Source: Salinicoccus sp. YB14-2
Lineage (GTDB): Bacteria > Bacillota > Bacilli > Staphylococcales > Salinicoccaceae
DNA: 64,000 bases
Assembly: GCF_001265075.1 (NCBI RefSeq)
Contig: NZ_LFKO01000001.1
Coordinates: 562,527-626,526, forward strand
Direction of reading: 5' to 3'
Shown: one piece after another, positions 53,818 through 64,000 of the stretch
Position numbering within the stretch: position 1 is the first letter of the stretch
Layout: each line of letters opens with the position of its first letter
The notes under the pieces: generated by a model
What the model was told of the DNA's origin: nothing
The model's input: only the letters and a program-made list of their open reading frames with translations
The model's database searches: none
Program-made: the position numbers and the translations under genes

Positions 53818-55740
53818 TTATATACTTGCCCGTACCACTTTTTTATAATAACCGAGTGATATTACAGCAAAGATTGAATATAGCAGGGTATATACCCCCA
53901 TCACGATCAGCATCGGCGTCAACATTTCAATACCGAATATGAACCATCCGGACTTGACTGCAAAGTACGTATGCAGCAGTCCGATAATGAGCGGTATACC
54001 AAACGTGATTCCCATTTTAAAAGCAAGTCCGCGTAGTATTTCGCCTTCCCGGAAACCCAGTTTACGGAGCACTTTATAGCTGCCCTTTTCATTTTCACAT
54101 TCATCAATCTGTTTGAAGTATAATATACAGCCTGAGGTCAGAAGAAATGCAAAGCCTAGAAATCCGATGATAAATGTCAGCATGCCTGTCATTTTTACCA
54201 TGTCTTCGTATGACTGAAGTTTGGAACTGAATGGCGGGTTATCTTCATCATCCATCATCTCATAAATTTCGCTCGAGTCTCCTCCCGCAATATTAAATGC
54301 GTACATATCAGTCGGCATATCCTCTTGTTCGTTGGAATCGCTCTGATTATCATAAAGCTGCTGATAAACACCATCGTCCAGAATAACTACCGGCAGGCCG
54401 TAGGATACGTTGGAAGGGATGACTGCCTGATCATCCACGTCCGCCACTTCCACCGTCCGGCTGAAGTCTTTTCCATCAGTGAATGTCATCTGTTCGCCAA
54501 TTTCAAATTCACTGAACATATCCTGAATGACCAACTGACCGGTAACATACGATTCATTTTCATCCACATCAAAACCATCGAACTCGTTGTCACTCGCAAC
54601 AAAGGCACTGTTTACGTACGTGTTCATTTCTTCGTCTTTATTTTTCGGTTCCAGGTCGAAATGAATAAATGATTTTTCGATGCGTTCAATTTCTATCCCT
54701 TCATCATTCAACATCTCTTCATAAAACTCCATACCCTCTTCTGAAGAAAAGGTATAGTCATAAGGGTCACTGCTGTTAAGCATTTTATCCGTCGAATAAT
54801 AACTGATATAACTGAGTGACATGGCAGTGATGGCGATTGCTGTGATGACCGTGATGACCGTCAGTAAAAATGCATTGGAACGCATTTTGAACATCACACT
54901 CGTAATGGACAGTACATCGCTCACATTGACATGCCCGCCTTTGAACCGGCGTATTAAATTTAATACGAATGTAACCGAAAATTTAAATGTAATATATGTC
55001 CCGACAATCGTTAAAAATAAAATAATCAGCATATTAATCGGCAGCATATATGGATTTTCCATGGCACTTTCAAATAAAATACTGGAAATGTAGTAACCGC
55101 AGCCGACCATACCAAACCCGATGATGCCCATAATTACCGTTCCGATACCGACCGGCTTACCCGCTGTTTCGGATGTTTTATTGAGCTTCAGCAGTTTGAT
55201 CAGCGATGAACCTCTTAAAAAGATATAATTTTGAATCATCAAAACGATAAATATCACTACAAATACTGCGGCTGTAACCCACACTGCCGTAAAGGAAAAG
55301 CTCATATTCACCAGCATGTCGACTTTCATTATTCTTAAGAGCAGCATAAGCAGCAACCGGGAAATGAAGAACCCGAGTAGTATACCGCCTATCAGGCTCC
55401 CAAAGTAAATCATGAAGTTTTCCAGCGCTAAAATTCTGAAGACCCTAAACCTGTTCATTCCGATCAACTGGTACAGTGCCAACTCCTTATGGCGCCTTTT
55501 TATGAATATCCTATTGGCAAACATGACAAAAAGCGAGATGATGATAACAACCACTACGGAACCGACCATAAACAAGGACGATAGGCCCGTATTGCCTGAA
55601 ATCTCAGCTGATGCTGCATCATCCAGCGACAACAATACAAGTGAAAAGAACAAAGATACACTGAAGATAAGCGCAAAAATATAAAGCGCGTAGTTTTTTA
55701 TATTTCTTATAAAGTTTTTTAAGATTAAACTATTCAGCAT
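53818..55740 (-). CDS. Bce-type ABC transporter permease (FtsX-like, BceB/VraE/VraG family)
   Basis: A 640-residue permease with ten membrane helices and a large extracellular domain of about 200 residues between helices 7 and 8 (roughly 315-520), the mark of BceB-type transporters. [22 protein letters not shown] is the conserved cytoplasmic FtsX-type stretch. The protein forms sensing and resistance complexes against bacitracin, nisin or other peptides. It overlaps the ATPase gene by 11 bp. Specificity among Bce, Bra/Vra and Gra/VraFG types cannot be decided from sequence alone. Confidence 0.9.
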   Translation of the reverse strand: MLNSLILKNFIRNIKNYALYIFALIFSVSLFFSLVLLSLDDAASAEISGNTGLSSLFMVGSVVVVIIISLFVMFANRIFIKRRHKELALYQLIGMNRFRVFRILALENFMIYFGSLIGGILLGFFISRLLLMLLLRIMKVDMLVNMSFSFTAVWVTAAVFVVIFIVLMIQNYIFLRGSSLIKLLKLNKTSETAGKPVGIGTVIMGIIGFGMVGCGYYISSILFESAMENPYMLPINMLIILFLTIVGTYITFKFSVTFVLNLIRRFKGGHVNVSDVLSITSVMFKMRSNAFLLTVITVITAIAITAMSLSYISYYSTDKMLNSSDPYDYTFSSEEGMEFYEEMLNDEGIEIERIEKSFIHFDLEPKNKDEEMNTYVNSAFVASDNEFDGFDVDENESYVTGQLVIQDMFSEFEIGEQMTFTDGKDFSRTVEVADVDDQAVIPSNVSYGLPVVILDDGVYQQLYDNQSDSNEQEDMPTDMYAFNIAGGDSSEIYEMMDDEDNPPFSSKLQSYEDMVKMTGMLTFIIGFLGFAFLLTSGCILYFKQIDECENEKGSYKVLRKLGFREGEILRGLAFKMGITFGIPLIIGLLHTYFAVKSGWFIFGIEMLTPMLIVMGVYTLLYSIFAVISLGYYKKVVRASI

Positions 55741-56494
55741 CTTCGATCACACCACCCAGCACACGCTGTGTATCCAGAATTTCCTGATAGTAATTTTCCT
55801 GTGACATATCCCCGCGTGTCAATGAAGTATATACCTGACCGTCCTTTAAGAAAACAACACGGTGTGAGAAGCTGGATGCCGCGGCATCATGCGTCACCAT
55901 CAAAATACTCGTCTCAAGAGTGCTATTCAACTGCTGAAGCTTCTTCAGTAGATCACTCGCCGATTTGGAATCAAGCGCCCCTGTCGGCTCATCGGCAAAT
56001 ATGATTTTCGGCTGATGTATAAACGCACGGGCAGCACTCGTACGCTGCGACTGTCCCCCTGAAACCTGACTCGGGTATTTATTCGCCAAATCTGTAATGC
56101 CCAGTTCTCCGGCCACTTTATCAAAATGGTCCGCTGCTTCCTTCTTTGTCATATCCCTGATTGCAAGCGGCAGCATAATATTCTCCTTAACCGTTAAAGT
56201 ATCCAGCAGATTATAATCCTGGAAAATAAAACCGAGGTCATTTTTTCTGAAATCGGCAAGTTTTCTATCTTTCAATGACGTGAAATCCTTGCCGTCGATA
56301 TAAATTTGCCCGCTTGTGACACGGTCGATGGAACTTAAAACATTGAGCAGTGTCGTTTTACCGGAACCTGACGCTCCCATGATTGAGACGAATTCACCTC
56401 TGTTCAAATTGATATCTATACCTTTCAGTACATCTGTGCGGTTGAATTTATTACCAAAACTTTTCTTTATATTTCGTGCTTCCAATAATGTCAT
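55730..56494 (-). CDS. Bce-type ABC transporter ATP-binding protein
   Basis: A 254-residue ATPase. Walker A is [12 protein letters not shown], the signature is [11 protein letters not shown], and Walker [14 protein letters not shown]. It powers the FtsX-like permease in the next gene. The ATG at 56494 follows AGGAGGG; the frame open upstream is not supported. The signature has SQRTS rather than the usual QQRVA, a small variation. It probably has its own promoter, as a hairpin lies between it and the histidine kinase gene. Confidence 0.92.
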   Translation of the reverse strand: MTLLEARNIKKSFGNKFNRTDVLKGIDINLNRGEFVSIMGASGSGKTTLLNVLSSIDRVTSGQIYIDGKDFTSLKDRKLADFRKNDLGFIFQDYNLLDTLTVKENIMLPLAIRDMTKKEAADHFDKVAGELGITDLANKYPSQVSGGQSQRTSAARAFIHQPKIIFADEPTGALDSKSASDLLKKLQQLNSTLETSILMVTHDAAASSFSHRVVFLKDGQVYTSLTRGDMSQENYYQEILDTQRVLGGVIEDAE

Positions 56495-56574
56495 TATTAA
56501 CCCTCCTGTATTTCTCTTATATATATTGTAGCTTGAAAATATAATGACATCGTTTGATTGAGCGAACAAAAAAC

Positions 56575-56606
56575 ACTGCAAAGTGACATTTTTGTCACCT
56601 TGCAGT
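56575..56606 (-). terminator. Terminator of the response regulator/kinase operon
   Basis: ACTGCAAAGTGACA and TGTCACCTTGCAGT pair with one mismatch around a 4-base T loop; on the minus strand TTTTTTG follows. It overlaps the last codons of the kinase gene and separates it from the ABC genes. Confidence 0.75.
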
Positions 56607-57587
56607 TATATTCGTGAACCGGTTTTCTTTATTGAACACAAGTGTCATCGTTGTATATTCCGTGTATACGGAGTCGGCAAAGAGTTTAATATTCAATGTC
56701 TCTGCAACATTTTTTGCTATGAACAGCCCCATACCAGTCGACTGTTCGTCCTGGTGGTCACCCGTCGAGGTAAATCCGGCTTCAAAAATCCTGTCCAGAT
56801 CACGCTGCTCTATACCTCTGCCATAGTCTGTAATTGTGAGATGCATAAATCCATTCTCCATACTGCTCCGGATGACGATATCATTGTCTTCGGAATATTT
56901 CACACTGTTTGTTATCAGCTGATCGATGATGAACTGGCACCATTTCATATCTGTATACACGACGCTTTCCTGCAGGTCAATATCGAAACCAATGCGTTTT
57001 CTGATACATATTTCTTTTAATTTCCTGATTGAGGTGTTCAATACAATATTCAAATCGAGTGACTCTATGTATAGATCGTTTTTAATATTCGGCAGCCTTT
57101 TTAAATATAATACTTCATTCAACATACCGTTCAGCCGGGTCCATTCACCCACCAGTTTTTCACCTTCTGTTTCCGGTAAATCATCAAGCATCAGTTTCAT
57201 CGTCGTCATCGGCATTTTCATATCATGAATGAAGCGTGTCAGCTCATCCAGGTTTTCTTTAGTTTTGGACGACTCTTCGTCCAGCTGTCTTTGATGTGTT
57301 ACCCTCAGTTCATCCAGCTTTTCATAAATCCTGCTCTGAACCGGTGTATTCCCTTTACTCATACCCACAATATCATTCAGCGTCTCAAGATTTTTAATTT
57401 CCATGTAAAACTTTCTCTTACGCGTCTGGTCCCAGATAATGTAGACTATGAAAATTATGAAATTGAAGAAAAATATATAGATAACAGATACATCAGGTAT
57501 GCCATTATCCAGCAATCCTATCAATAATATGGAAATATTAAATAAAAAAAATAATATAAAGACCGGTAAATTCTCTTTCCAGTACAT
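56595..57587 (-). CDS. Intramembrane-sensing histidine kinase (BceS/GraS-like)
   Basis: A 330-residue sensor kinase. Two N-terminal helices (about residues 8-25 and 35-55) are joined by a very short loop, the mark of kinases that sense through a partner ABC transporter. Phospho-acceptor region is [15 protein letters not shown] with His in the H-box; NSVKYSEDN is the N-box and [17 protein letters not shown] the G-region. It follows the response regulator by 6 bp with GGAG boxes before the ATG. The likely stimulus is a wall-active antimicrobial peptide. Confidence 0.92.
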   Translation of the reverse strand: MYWKENLPVFILFFLFNISILLIGLLDNGIPDVSVIYIFFFNFIIFIVYIIWDQTRKRKFYMEIKNLETLNDIVGMSKGNTPVQSRIYEKLDELRVTHQRQLDEESSKTKENLDELTRFIHDMKMPMTTMKLMLDDLPETEGEKLVGEWTRLNGMLNEVLYLKRLPNIKNDLYIESLDLNIVLNTSIRKLKEICIRKRIGFDIDLQESVVYTDMKWCQFIIDQLITNSVKYSEDNDIVIRSSMENGFMHLTITDYGRGIEQRDLDRIFEAGFTSTGDHQDEQSTGMGLFIAKNVAETLNIKLFADSVYTEYTTMTLVFNKENRFTNITAR

Positions 57588-57593
57588 CTCCCA

Positions 57594-58268
57594 CTACTCC
57601 TTTAAAATATAACCCATTCCTGTTTTAGTATGGATCGCTTCTGTCAGACCAACATTCTCAAGCTTCTTTCTCAATCTATTAACATTGACAGTTAATGTAT
57701 TATCACTGATGAACTTAGAATCATCCCAAAGCGCTTCAATAATTTCCGTCCTGGATACAGTATCTCCGACACTCTGTGACAAAATGGATAGAATATATGA
57801 CTCATTCTTTGTCAGTTCAACATTGTTTTCGCCAACTGTAATAATCAGCTTCTTAAAATCAAAGAGCGCATTTCTGAATTTAAATACATCGAGTCCTTTA
57901 TTCTGATATTCATATGTCCGTCTTAACAGCGCTTGAACCTTCGCATTCAAAACTTCAAAATTAAAAGGCTTCTGCACATAATCATCCGCCCCCATCTGCA
58001 TGCTCATCACCATATCAGTCGGATGGTCCCTCGAAGATAAAAATATGATCGGCACTCTCGATATATTCCTGATCATACGACACCAGTGAAAGCCGTCATA
58101 TTTAGGCAGCGTAATATCTATAATGACAAGCAATGGCTCTACCTTAATGAAGTCGTTCATCACATCCGAAAAATCCTTGATGCCGTATGCACTCACATCC
58201 CACTCCTTAAATCGGGTAATCAGTTCATCTAGAAGCACTTCATCGTCTTCAATAATAAGTAATTCCAC
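57594..58268 (-). CDS. OmpR-family response regulator (BceR/GraR-like)
   Basis: A 224-residue regulator. The receiver domain has LLIIEDDEVLL at its start, phospho-acceptor Asp in LLVIIDITLPKYDG, and Lys in YVQKPFNF. The C-terminal winged helix ends KLENVGLTEAIHTKTGMGYIL. The start is the GTG at 58268 behind GGGAGGG; upstream ATG in-frame codons lack support. It pairs with the kinase in the same operon and probably controls the downstream ABC genes. Confidence 0.92.
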   Translation of the reverse strand: MELLIIEDDEVLLDELITRFKEWDVSAYGIKDFSDVMNDFIKVEPLLVIIDITLPKYDGFHWCRMIRNISRVPIIFLSSRDHPTDMVMSMQMGADDYVQKPFNFEVLNAKVQALLRRTYEYQNKGLDVFKFRNALFDFKKLIITVGENNVELTKNESYILSILSQSVGDTVSRTEIIEALWDDSKFISDNTLTVNVNRLRKKLENVGLTEAIHTKTGMGYILKE

Positions 58269-58348
58269 TTCTTTATCCCTCCCTTTGTATTCAAGATATT
58301 TCATTTATAAACAGTATACGTCATATAATTCACTTATAAAAATAAAAA

Positions 58349-58379
58349 AAGCGCAAAATCCGATTGGGATTTTGCGCTT
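58349..58379 (-). terminator. Terminator of the str operon
   Basis: AAGCGCAAAATCC and GGATTTTGCGCTT are exact complements; on the minus strand a long T-run follows. It lies 19 bp behind the tuf stop. Confidence 0.9.
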
Positions 58380-58397
58380 CAAATATATCATCAGAGA

Positions 58398-59585
<1,188 letters not shown>

Positions 59586-59714
59586 TTTAAAATACATCTC
59601 CTTATTTATAGAAATTAATTTATTTTATAGTTGCTTGAAAAAAGAATAACTCTTCCCTCAAGTTGTTTCTAAATCACTTATATACGATTCGTATACAAAA
59701 ATCAAGTTTATAAA

Positions 59715-61796
59715 TTATTCACCAGTATTTTTCTTGATGATTTCTTCAGCAACTGATTTTGGTACTTCTTCGTAATGATCAAACGACATAGAGTAAGTTC
59801 CGCGGCCCTGAGTGTTTGAACGTAATGCTGTCGCATAACCGAACATTTCAGAAAGTGGAACGAATGCATTAACGACTTGTGCGTTACCGCGAGCGTCCAT
59901 ACCTTCAACACGTCCACGACGGCTAGTTACGTCACCCATGATATCACCCATGTATTCTTCAGGCATAACGATTTCCACCTTCATCATAGGCTCTAAAATA
60001 ACCGGGTCACAAACTTGAGCAGCTTCTTTCAGTGCCAGTGATGCAGCAATTTTGAAGGCCATCTCAGATGAGTCGACATCGTGGTATGAACCATCAAATA
60101 GTCTTGCTTTAATGTCTACCATAGGGTAGCCCGCAAGTACACCATTTTCTAATGAATCTCTGATTCCTGCTTCAACAGAAGGAATGAATTCACGTGGTAC
60201 CGCACCGCCGACGATGTTGTCTTCGAACTCAAATCCTGCGCCTTGTTCGTTAGGTGTGAATTCAACATGAACATCACCGAACTGTCCGCGACCACCTGAT
60301 TGACGTGCGAATTTACCTTGAACTTTAGCTGCCGTTTTAAATGTTTCACGGTAAGATACCATTGGCGCACCAACGTTACATTCAACTTTGAACTCACGTT
60401 TCATGCGGTCAACAAGTACATCAAGGTGAAGCTCACCCATACCGCCGATGATAACCTGGCCGGTTTCATTGTCAGTACGTGCAGTGAACGTAGGGTCTTC
60501 CTCCTGAAGTTTCACTAGAGCTGTAGTCATCTTATCCTGGTCAGCCTTGGATTTAGGCTCAACTGATAAGTGAATAACCGGCTCTGGGAAGTCCATGGAT
60601 TCAAGAATAACGTCAAGCTTCTCTTGTGTAAGAGTATCACCTGTACCAGTATCTTTCAGACCTACTGCAGCTGCGATGTCGCCTGAGTAAACAGTAGAGA
60701 TTTCTTCACGTGAGTTAGCGTGCATCTGTAAGATACGGCCAACACGTTCACGTTTGTCTTTAGTAGTGTTCTGAACGTATGAACCAGCATCGAGTGTACC
60801 TGAATACACACGGAAGAAAGTAAGTTTACCAACATAAGGGTCAGTCATTACTTTAAACGCAAGTGCTGCAAATGGCTCTTTATCGTCCGGTTTAGCAACA
60901 TACTCTTCTTCTTCATTATCCGTTTTATGGCCGACAATCGGTTTAACGTCTAATGGAGACGGCAGATAGTCCACTACTGCGTTAAGCAATAATTGAACAC
61001 CTTTGTTTTTGAATGCAGTTCCGCAAAGTGCAGGGTAGAATTCAACATCACAAGTCGCCTGGCGAATTGCTGCTTTGAGCTCTTCTACAGTAAATTCCTC
61101 TCCACCAAGGTATTTTTCCATAACGTCTTCATTGACATCAGCTAAACCTTCGATAAGAGATTCTCTTGCTTCTTCTGCTTCAGCCTGGTATTCTGCAGGG
61201 ATTTCAATTTCATTAATTTCAGTCCCTATATCATTACCATAGCTATATGCTTTCATTTCTATAAGATCGATGATACCTGAGAAGTTGTCTTCAGCACCGA
61301 TTGGAAGCTGGATTGGGTGGATATTCGCCTGTAAACGATCTTGTACAGTGCCTACTGAATACTTGAAGTCTGCACCGACTTTGTCCATTTTGTTGACGAA
61401 TACCAGTCTTGGGACACCGTATGTCGTTGCTTGACGCCATACTGTTTCTGTCTGTGGTTCAACACCTGACTGTGCATCAAGTACTGTAACCGCACTATCA
61501 AGTACACGAAGTGAACGTTCAACTTCAACTGTGAAGTCTACGTGTCCAGGTGTGTCGATGATATTTACACGGTGTTCGTCCCACTCGGCTGTTGTCGCAG
61601 CGGAAGTGATTGTGATACCACGTTCCTGCTCCTGAGCCATCCAGTCCATCTGTGAAGCACCTTCGTGTGTTTCACCAAGTTTGTGGATACGTCCTGTGTA
61701 ATAAAGAATACGCTCAGTCGTCGTAGTCTTACCAGCATCGATGTGAGCCATGATACCGATGTTACGCGTTTTTTCTAACGAGAATGGTCTTGCCAT
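59715..61796 (-). CDS. fusA: Translation elongation factor G
   Basis: A 693-residue EF-G, the translocation GTPase and target of fusidic acid. Motifs are [29 protein letters not shown] and NKMDKVGAD; the five-domain length is complete. It follows rpsG by 58 bp and precedes tuf by 129 bp, in the standard str order. Nothing in the sequence suggests truncation. Confidence 0.98.
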   Translation of the reverse strand: MARPFSLEKTRNIGIMAHIDAGKTTTTERILYYTGRIHKLGETHEGASQMDWMAQEQERGITITSAATTAEWDEHRVNIIDTPGHVDFTVEVERSLRVLDSAVTVLDAQSGVEPQTETVWRQATTYGVPRLVFVNKMDKVGADFKYSVGTVQDRLQANIHPIQLPIGAEDNFSGIIDLIEMKAYSYGNDIGTEINEIEIPAEYQAEAEEARESLIEGLADVNEDVMEKYLGGEEFTVEELKAAIRQATCDVEFYPALCGTAFKNKGVQLLLNAVVDYLPSPLDVKPIVGHKTDNEEEEYVAKPDDKEPFAALAFKVMTDPYVGKLTFFRVYSGTLDAGSYVQNTTKDKRERVGRILQMHANSREEISTVYSGDIAAAVGLKDTGTGDTLTQEKLDVILESMDFPEPVIHLSVEPKSKADQDKMTTALVKLQEEDPTFTARTDNETGQVIIGGMGELHLDVLVDRMKREFKVECNVGAPMVSYRETFKTAAKVQGKFARQSGGRGQFGDVHVEFTPNEQGAGFEFEDNIVGGAVPREFIPSVEAGIRDSLENGVLAGYPMVDIKARLFDGSYHDVDSSEMAFKIAASLALKEAAQVCDPVILEPMMKVEIVMPEEYMGDIMGDVTSRRGRVEGMDARGNAQVVNAFVPLSEMFGYATALRSNTQGRGTYSMSFDHYEEVPKSVAEEIIKKNTGE

Positions 61797-61854
61797 GAGT
61801 ATTCTTTTCTCCTTCCAAAAATGGATTGAAATTTATTACTATCAGGCACTGACA

Positions 61855-62325
61855 CTACCAGCGGTAGTGAGCAAATGCTCTGTTAGCTTCTGCCATTTTG
61901 TGCACTTCTTCACGTCTCTTAACAGCACCACCGGTGTTGTTTGCAGCGTCAAGAATTTCATTCGCTAATCTCTCTACCATTGTTTTCTCCCCACGCAGAC
62001 GAGCGTAGTTTACAAGCCAACGGAGACTTAGTGTCGTACGGCGTTCCGGGCGTACTTCCACAGGCACCTGATAGTTTGAACCGCCCACACGACGTGCTTT
62101 AACTTCAAGTACAGGCATGATGTTCTCGATTGCTTCATCGAAAACCTCCATAGCATCTCTACCTGAACGTTCCTGCACTAGATCGAATGCGCTGTATAAG
62201 ATACTTTGTGAAGTACCACGCTTACCATCAACCATCATTTTGTTGATTAATTTAGTGATTAGTTTTGAGTTGTGAATCGGATCTGGCAACACATCTCTTT
62301 TTGCAACTGGACCTTTACGAGGCAT
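61855..62325 (-). CDS. rpsG: 30S ribosomal protein S7
   Basis: A 156-residue ribosomal protein with the expected [20 protein letters not shown] start and [19 protein letters not shown] core. It binds 16S rRNA in the head of the small subunit. It lies 76 bp behind rpsL in the str operon. Confidence 0.98.
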   Translation of the reverse strand: MPRKGPVAKRDVLPDPIHNSKLITKLINKMMVDGKRGTSQSILYSAFDLVQERSGRDAMEVFDEAIENIMPVLEVKARRVGGSNYQVPVEVRPERRTTLSLRWLVNYARLRGEKTMVERLANEILDAANNTGGAVKRREEVHKMAEANRAFAHYRW

Positions 62326-62401
62326 ATTGTAATCCTCCCTTCAAATATTATCATTTATTCGTCAAAAGTGTAATTCTTTTACATAGAATCATTGACTTTA
62401 A

Positions 62402-62821
62402 TTATTTTTTAGCTTTAGGTTTCTTAGCACCATATAGTGAACGGCCCTGCATACGTCCGTCAACACCTGATGTATCAAGTGCACCACGTACAACATGGTA
62501 ACGTACACCCGGTAAGTCTTTAACACGTCCGCCACGGATAAGAACAACACTGTGTTCTTGAAGGTTATGGCCGATACCAGGGATATAAGCGTTAACTTCG
62601 ATGTTGTTTGAAAGTCTCACACGAGCATATTTACGCAGCGCTGAGTTTGGTTTCTTTGGAGTCATTGTACCTACACGAGTACAGACACCACGTTTATGAG
62701 GCGCAGATTCTTTCGTCACGCGCTTTTTAAGACTGTTGAAACCTCTGTTCAGTGCTGGTGAGTCTGTGCTTTGGCTTTTAGACTTACGCGGCTTTCTGAT
62801 TAACTGATTAATAGTTGGCAT
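62402..62821 (-). CDS. rpsL: 30S ribosomal protein S12
   Basis: A 139-residue S12, the decoding-site protein and target of streptomycin-resistance mutations. The start is the ATG at 62821 ([18 protein letters not shown]) behind GGGAGGAGG; the longer frame upstream is not supported. Lys56 in [11 protein letters not shown] is wild type, suggesting streptomycin sensitivity at this site. The L7Ae-like gene and rpoC that precede rpsL in Staphylococcus are absent here, and the promoter at 62980-63009 lies directly upstream. Confidence 0.98.
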   Translation of the reverse strand: MPTINQLIRKPRKSKSQSTDSPALNRGFNSLKKRVTKESAPHKRGVCTRVGTMTPKKPNSALRKYARVRLSNNIEVNAYIPGIGHNLQEHSVVLIRGGRVKDLPGVRYHVVRGALDTSGVDGRMQGRSLYGAKKPKAKK

Positions 62822-62979
62822 TTTAAATAGTCCTCCTCCCTTTATCAAGATTTTGTAATACCACACATCCAGGTGGTTCATTTTTAGAGTATAAAAAATC
62901 TGCAAGAATAAATTCTTACAATTTCGCATCTAAATCGCTCTCTAAGAGGTAAATTACCCATTATAGAGTAACCTTAACA

Positions 62980-63009
62980 ATAATAGCACTTTGAAAATGC
63001 TATTGTCAA
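62980..63009 (-). promoter_or_regulatory. Sigma-A promoter of the str operon
   Basis: On the minus strand TTGACA (63004-63009), an 18-base spacer and TATTAT (62980-62985), about 160 bp upstream of rpsL. The spacer contains the small inverted repeat TAGCA/TGCTA. The 248-bp region 62930-63177 holds this promoter and no gene was recognised in it. Confidence 0.65.
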
Positions 63010-63177
63010 GTATTTTTGAGCATTATTCCCATAATTGCCTCAAGTAATAATGATAACAAGATAAGATGTTTCATTCAAGGGTTTAAGCATAAAATATACA
63101 GGAGAAGTACCTTTTAAAAATAAAGACACTGTCTCCTGCATAAAATCATTTCATCTATTGAACTGTCCGCTTACTGA

Positions 63178-64000
63178 TTAATTTTTGCGTCTTCTCGAGA
63201 ATACAAGTGAACCCAGACCAAGTGCACCGAGTAAAGTCGCGATGCTGTACAACAGACCATTTTCAGCTACACCCGTATTTGGTAATTCTTCCGCGTCATC
63301 ACCGGAAGTGCCATTACCATCACCAGTATCCTGATCAACCGCTGTTACCGCTTCGTCTTCTTTATCAGCAGACTCATCCTGTCCTGCTGCAACATCTTCA
63401 GTTGCAACATCTTCAGCTTCATCATCGTTGTCCGCTGCAGCACCTTGATTATAAGCAACTGCGTACTGACTGGAGTCAGATACTTCAAATGTTACATAAC
63501 CATCCTCTACAGAGTATGAAACTTCTTCAAGCGTTTCTCCATTTTCACCAAGGTAGTAGACATTAGCTACACTGCCATCCGCAGGTATAGAAACTGTCAC
63601 AGGGTTTTTCAAATCATAATCATTGCCATCTTCATCTAAAATTTCAATATCATAAAGATCATGAGGTCCATCAATTAGATCTGAAGGCGAAAGCACTTCA
63701 ACTGAAAGAGTCAGGTTAAGTAATTCACCACTATTGCTGTGAACAGTAATACCTGAGCCATAGTCTTCCAGATAAGAATAAGTCGCTTCATCTTCGTCTA
63801 GATCCTCTGAATCATCAACGTCCTGGCCATCATCTGATCCTTCGCTGTCATCCTGACCATCATCGGAGTCGTCGCCATCCTGGCCATCATCTGATCCTTC
63901 GCTGTCATTCTGACCATCATCGGAGTCGTCGCCATCCTGGCCATCATCTGATCTTTCGCTGTCATTCTGACCATCATCGGAGTCGTCGCCATCCTGGCCA
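63178..64000 (-). CDS. LPXTG wall-anchored surface protein, C-terminal part (runs off right edge)
   Basis: The 3' end of a surface-protein gene; the start lies beyond the window. The frame is open from the edge to the stop at 63178, 273 codons. It begins with three 19-residue Asp/Ser-rich repeats (GQDGDDSDDGQNDSExSDD), then an unrecognised globular part of about 130 residues (YSYLEDYGSGITVHSNSGE, LIDGPHDLYDIEILDEDG), an acidic stalk, and a sortase signal: LPNTG, the hydrophobic stretch LLYSIATLLGALGLGSLVF and RRRKN. It would be anchored to the wall by sortase A. The acidic repeats recall Sdr proteins, whose genes lie in this general part of the S. aureus chromosome, but unit and order differ. 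Confidence 0.9.
   Translation of the reverse strand, partial: GQDGDDSDDGQNDSERSDDGQDGDDSDDGQNDSEGSDDGQDGDDSDDGQDDSEGSDDGQDVDDSEDLDEDEATYSYLEDYGSGITVHSNSGELLNLTLSVEVLSPSDLIDGPHDLYDIEILDEDGNDYDLKNPVTVSIPADGSVANVYYLGENGETLEEVSYSVEDGYVTFEVSDSSQYAVAYNQGAAADNDDEAEDVATEDVAAGQDESADKEDEAVTAVDQDTGDGNGTSGDDAEELPNTGVAENGLLYSIATLLGALGLGSLVFSRRRKN
63829..63999 (-). repeat. Three 57-bp coding repeats in the surface protein gene
   Basis: Three consecutive 57-bp units (19 codons each), nearly identical at DNA level, encode GQDGDDSDDGQNDSExSDD with x = Arg or Gly and one Asn/Asp change. They continue beyond the right edge. Repeats of this kind vary in number between strains by slippage or recombination. Confidence 0.9.

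Noticed and set aside
63207..63566. Plus-strand frame across the LPXTG protein gene
   Set aside because: A His/Leu/Gln-rich shadow of the acidic codons on the minus strand; the minus frame has LPNTG and sortase signal.
63798..63992. Minus-strand frame of Met/Thr repeats
   Set aside because: It is the surface-protein repeat read in another frame; the in-frame acidic repeats continue into the LPXTG protein.

Overview
The window looks like a chromosomal segment of a low-to-moderate-GC Firmicute of the family Staphylococcaceae. The basis is gene order known from Staphylococcus: rpsL-rpsG-fusA-tuf, then an M20 amidohydrolase, kbl and a threonine-dehydrogenase-like epimerase; tadA beside HAD phosphatases; divergent pta/hemQ with lipL behind pta; and YwiB-argS followed by a lone BtuF-like lipoprotein. 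Codon use is less AT-rich than in Staphylococcus itself, so a Salinicoccus- or Jeotgalicoccus-like genus is the best guess (inference). No rRNA, tRNA, IS transposase or CRISPR array was seen.

Layout. 1-5.8 kb: a hydroxyproline/proline-derivative catabolic locus with two proline-racemase-family genes, a DAO-type FAD dehydrogenase, a PAS-AAA+-Fis sigma-54 activator, and a divergent [2Fe-2S]/[2Fe-2S]/FAD operon. Both operons carry the same -24/-12-like promoter. 5.8-10.7 kb: a XRE-cupin regulator with an aldehyde dehydrogenase, an M20 amidohydrolase, an acyl-CoA thioesterase and a MOSC protein. 10.7-14 kb: an Ig-like secreted protein, a pRiA4b-ORF3-like gene broken by one in-frame TAG, an array of 41-bp hairpin repeats, and a NERD-domain gene.

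14.2-21 kb: a YbgC-like thioesterase, then an AT-rich island with a CsbB-type glycosyltransferase, a GtrA flippase and a YfhO membrane protein (probable AUC start). The island ends in a decayed GNAT pseudogene and is bracketed by two copies of the leader and start of the nhaC antiporter gene that follows. 21-32.7 kb: two paralogous PepSY lipoproteins around an MFS exporter, lipoproteins, an M24 peptidase, an S9 peptidase whose ribosome-binding site lies in a perfect hairpin, a BtuF-like lipoprotein, and a DUF1934-ArgS continuous reading frame.

32.8-48.8 kb: mostly conserved housekeeping genes (YwhD, YwfO, MFS, lipL, pta, hemQ, ferredoxin, DUF423, YwdI, ung, pdxK, YojF, bshB2, folE2, HADs, tadA, a threonine-dehydrogenase-like gene, kbl). 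Between hemQ and ferredoxin are two very short paralogous cationic peptide genes. 49-58.3 kb: three overlapping M20 amidohydrolase genes, a serine hydrolase, and a Bce-type two-component/ABC antimicrobial-peptide module. 58.4-64 kb: the str operon (rpsL, rpsG, fusA, tuf) and, beyond its promoter, the 3' part of an Asp/Ser-rich LPXTG wall-anchored protein that runs off the right edge.
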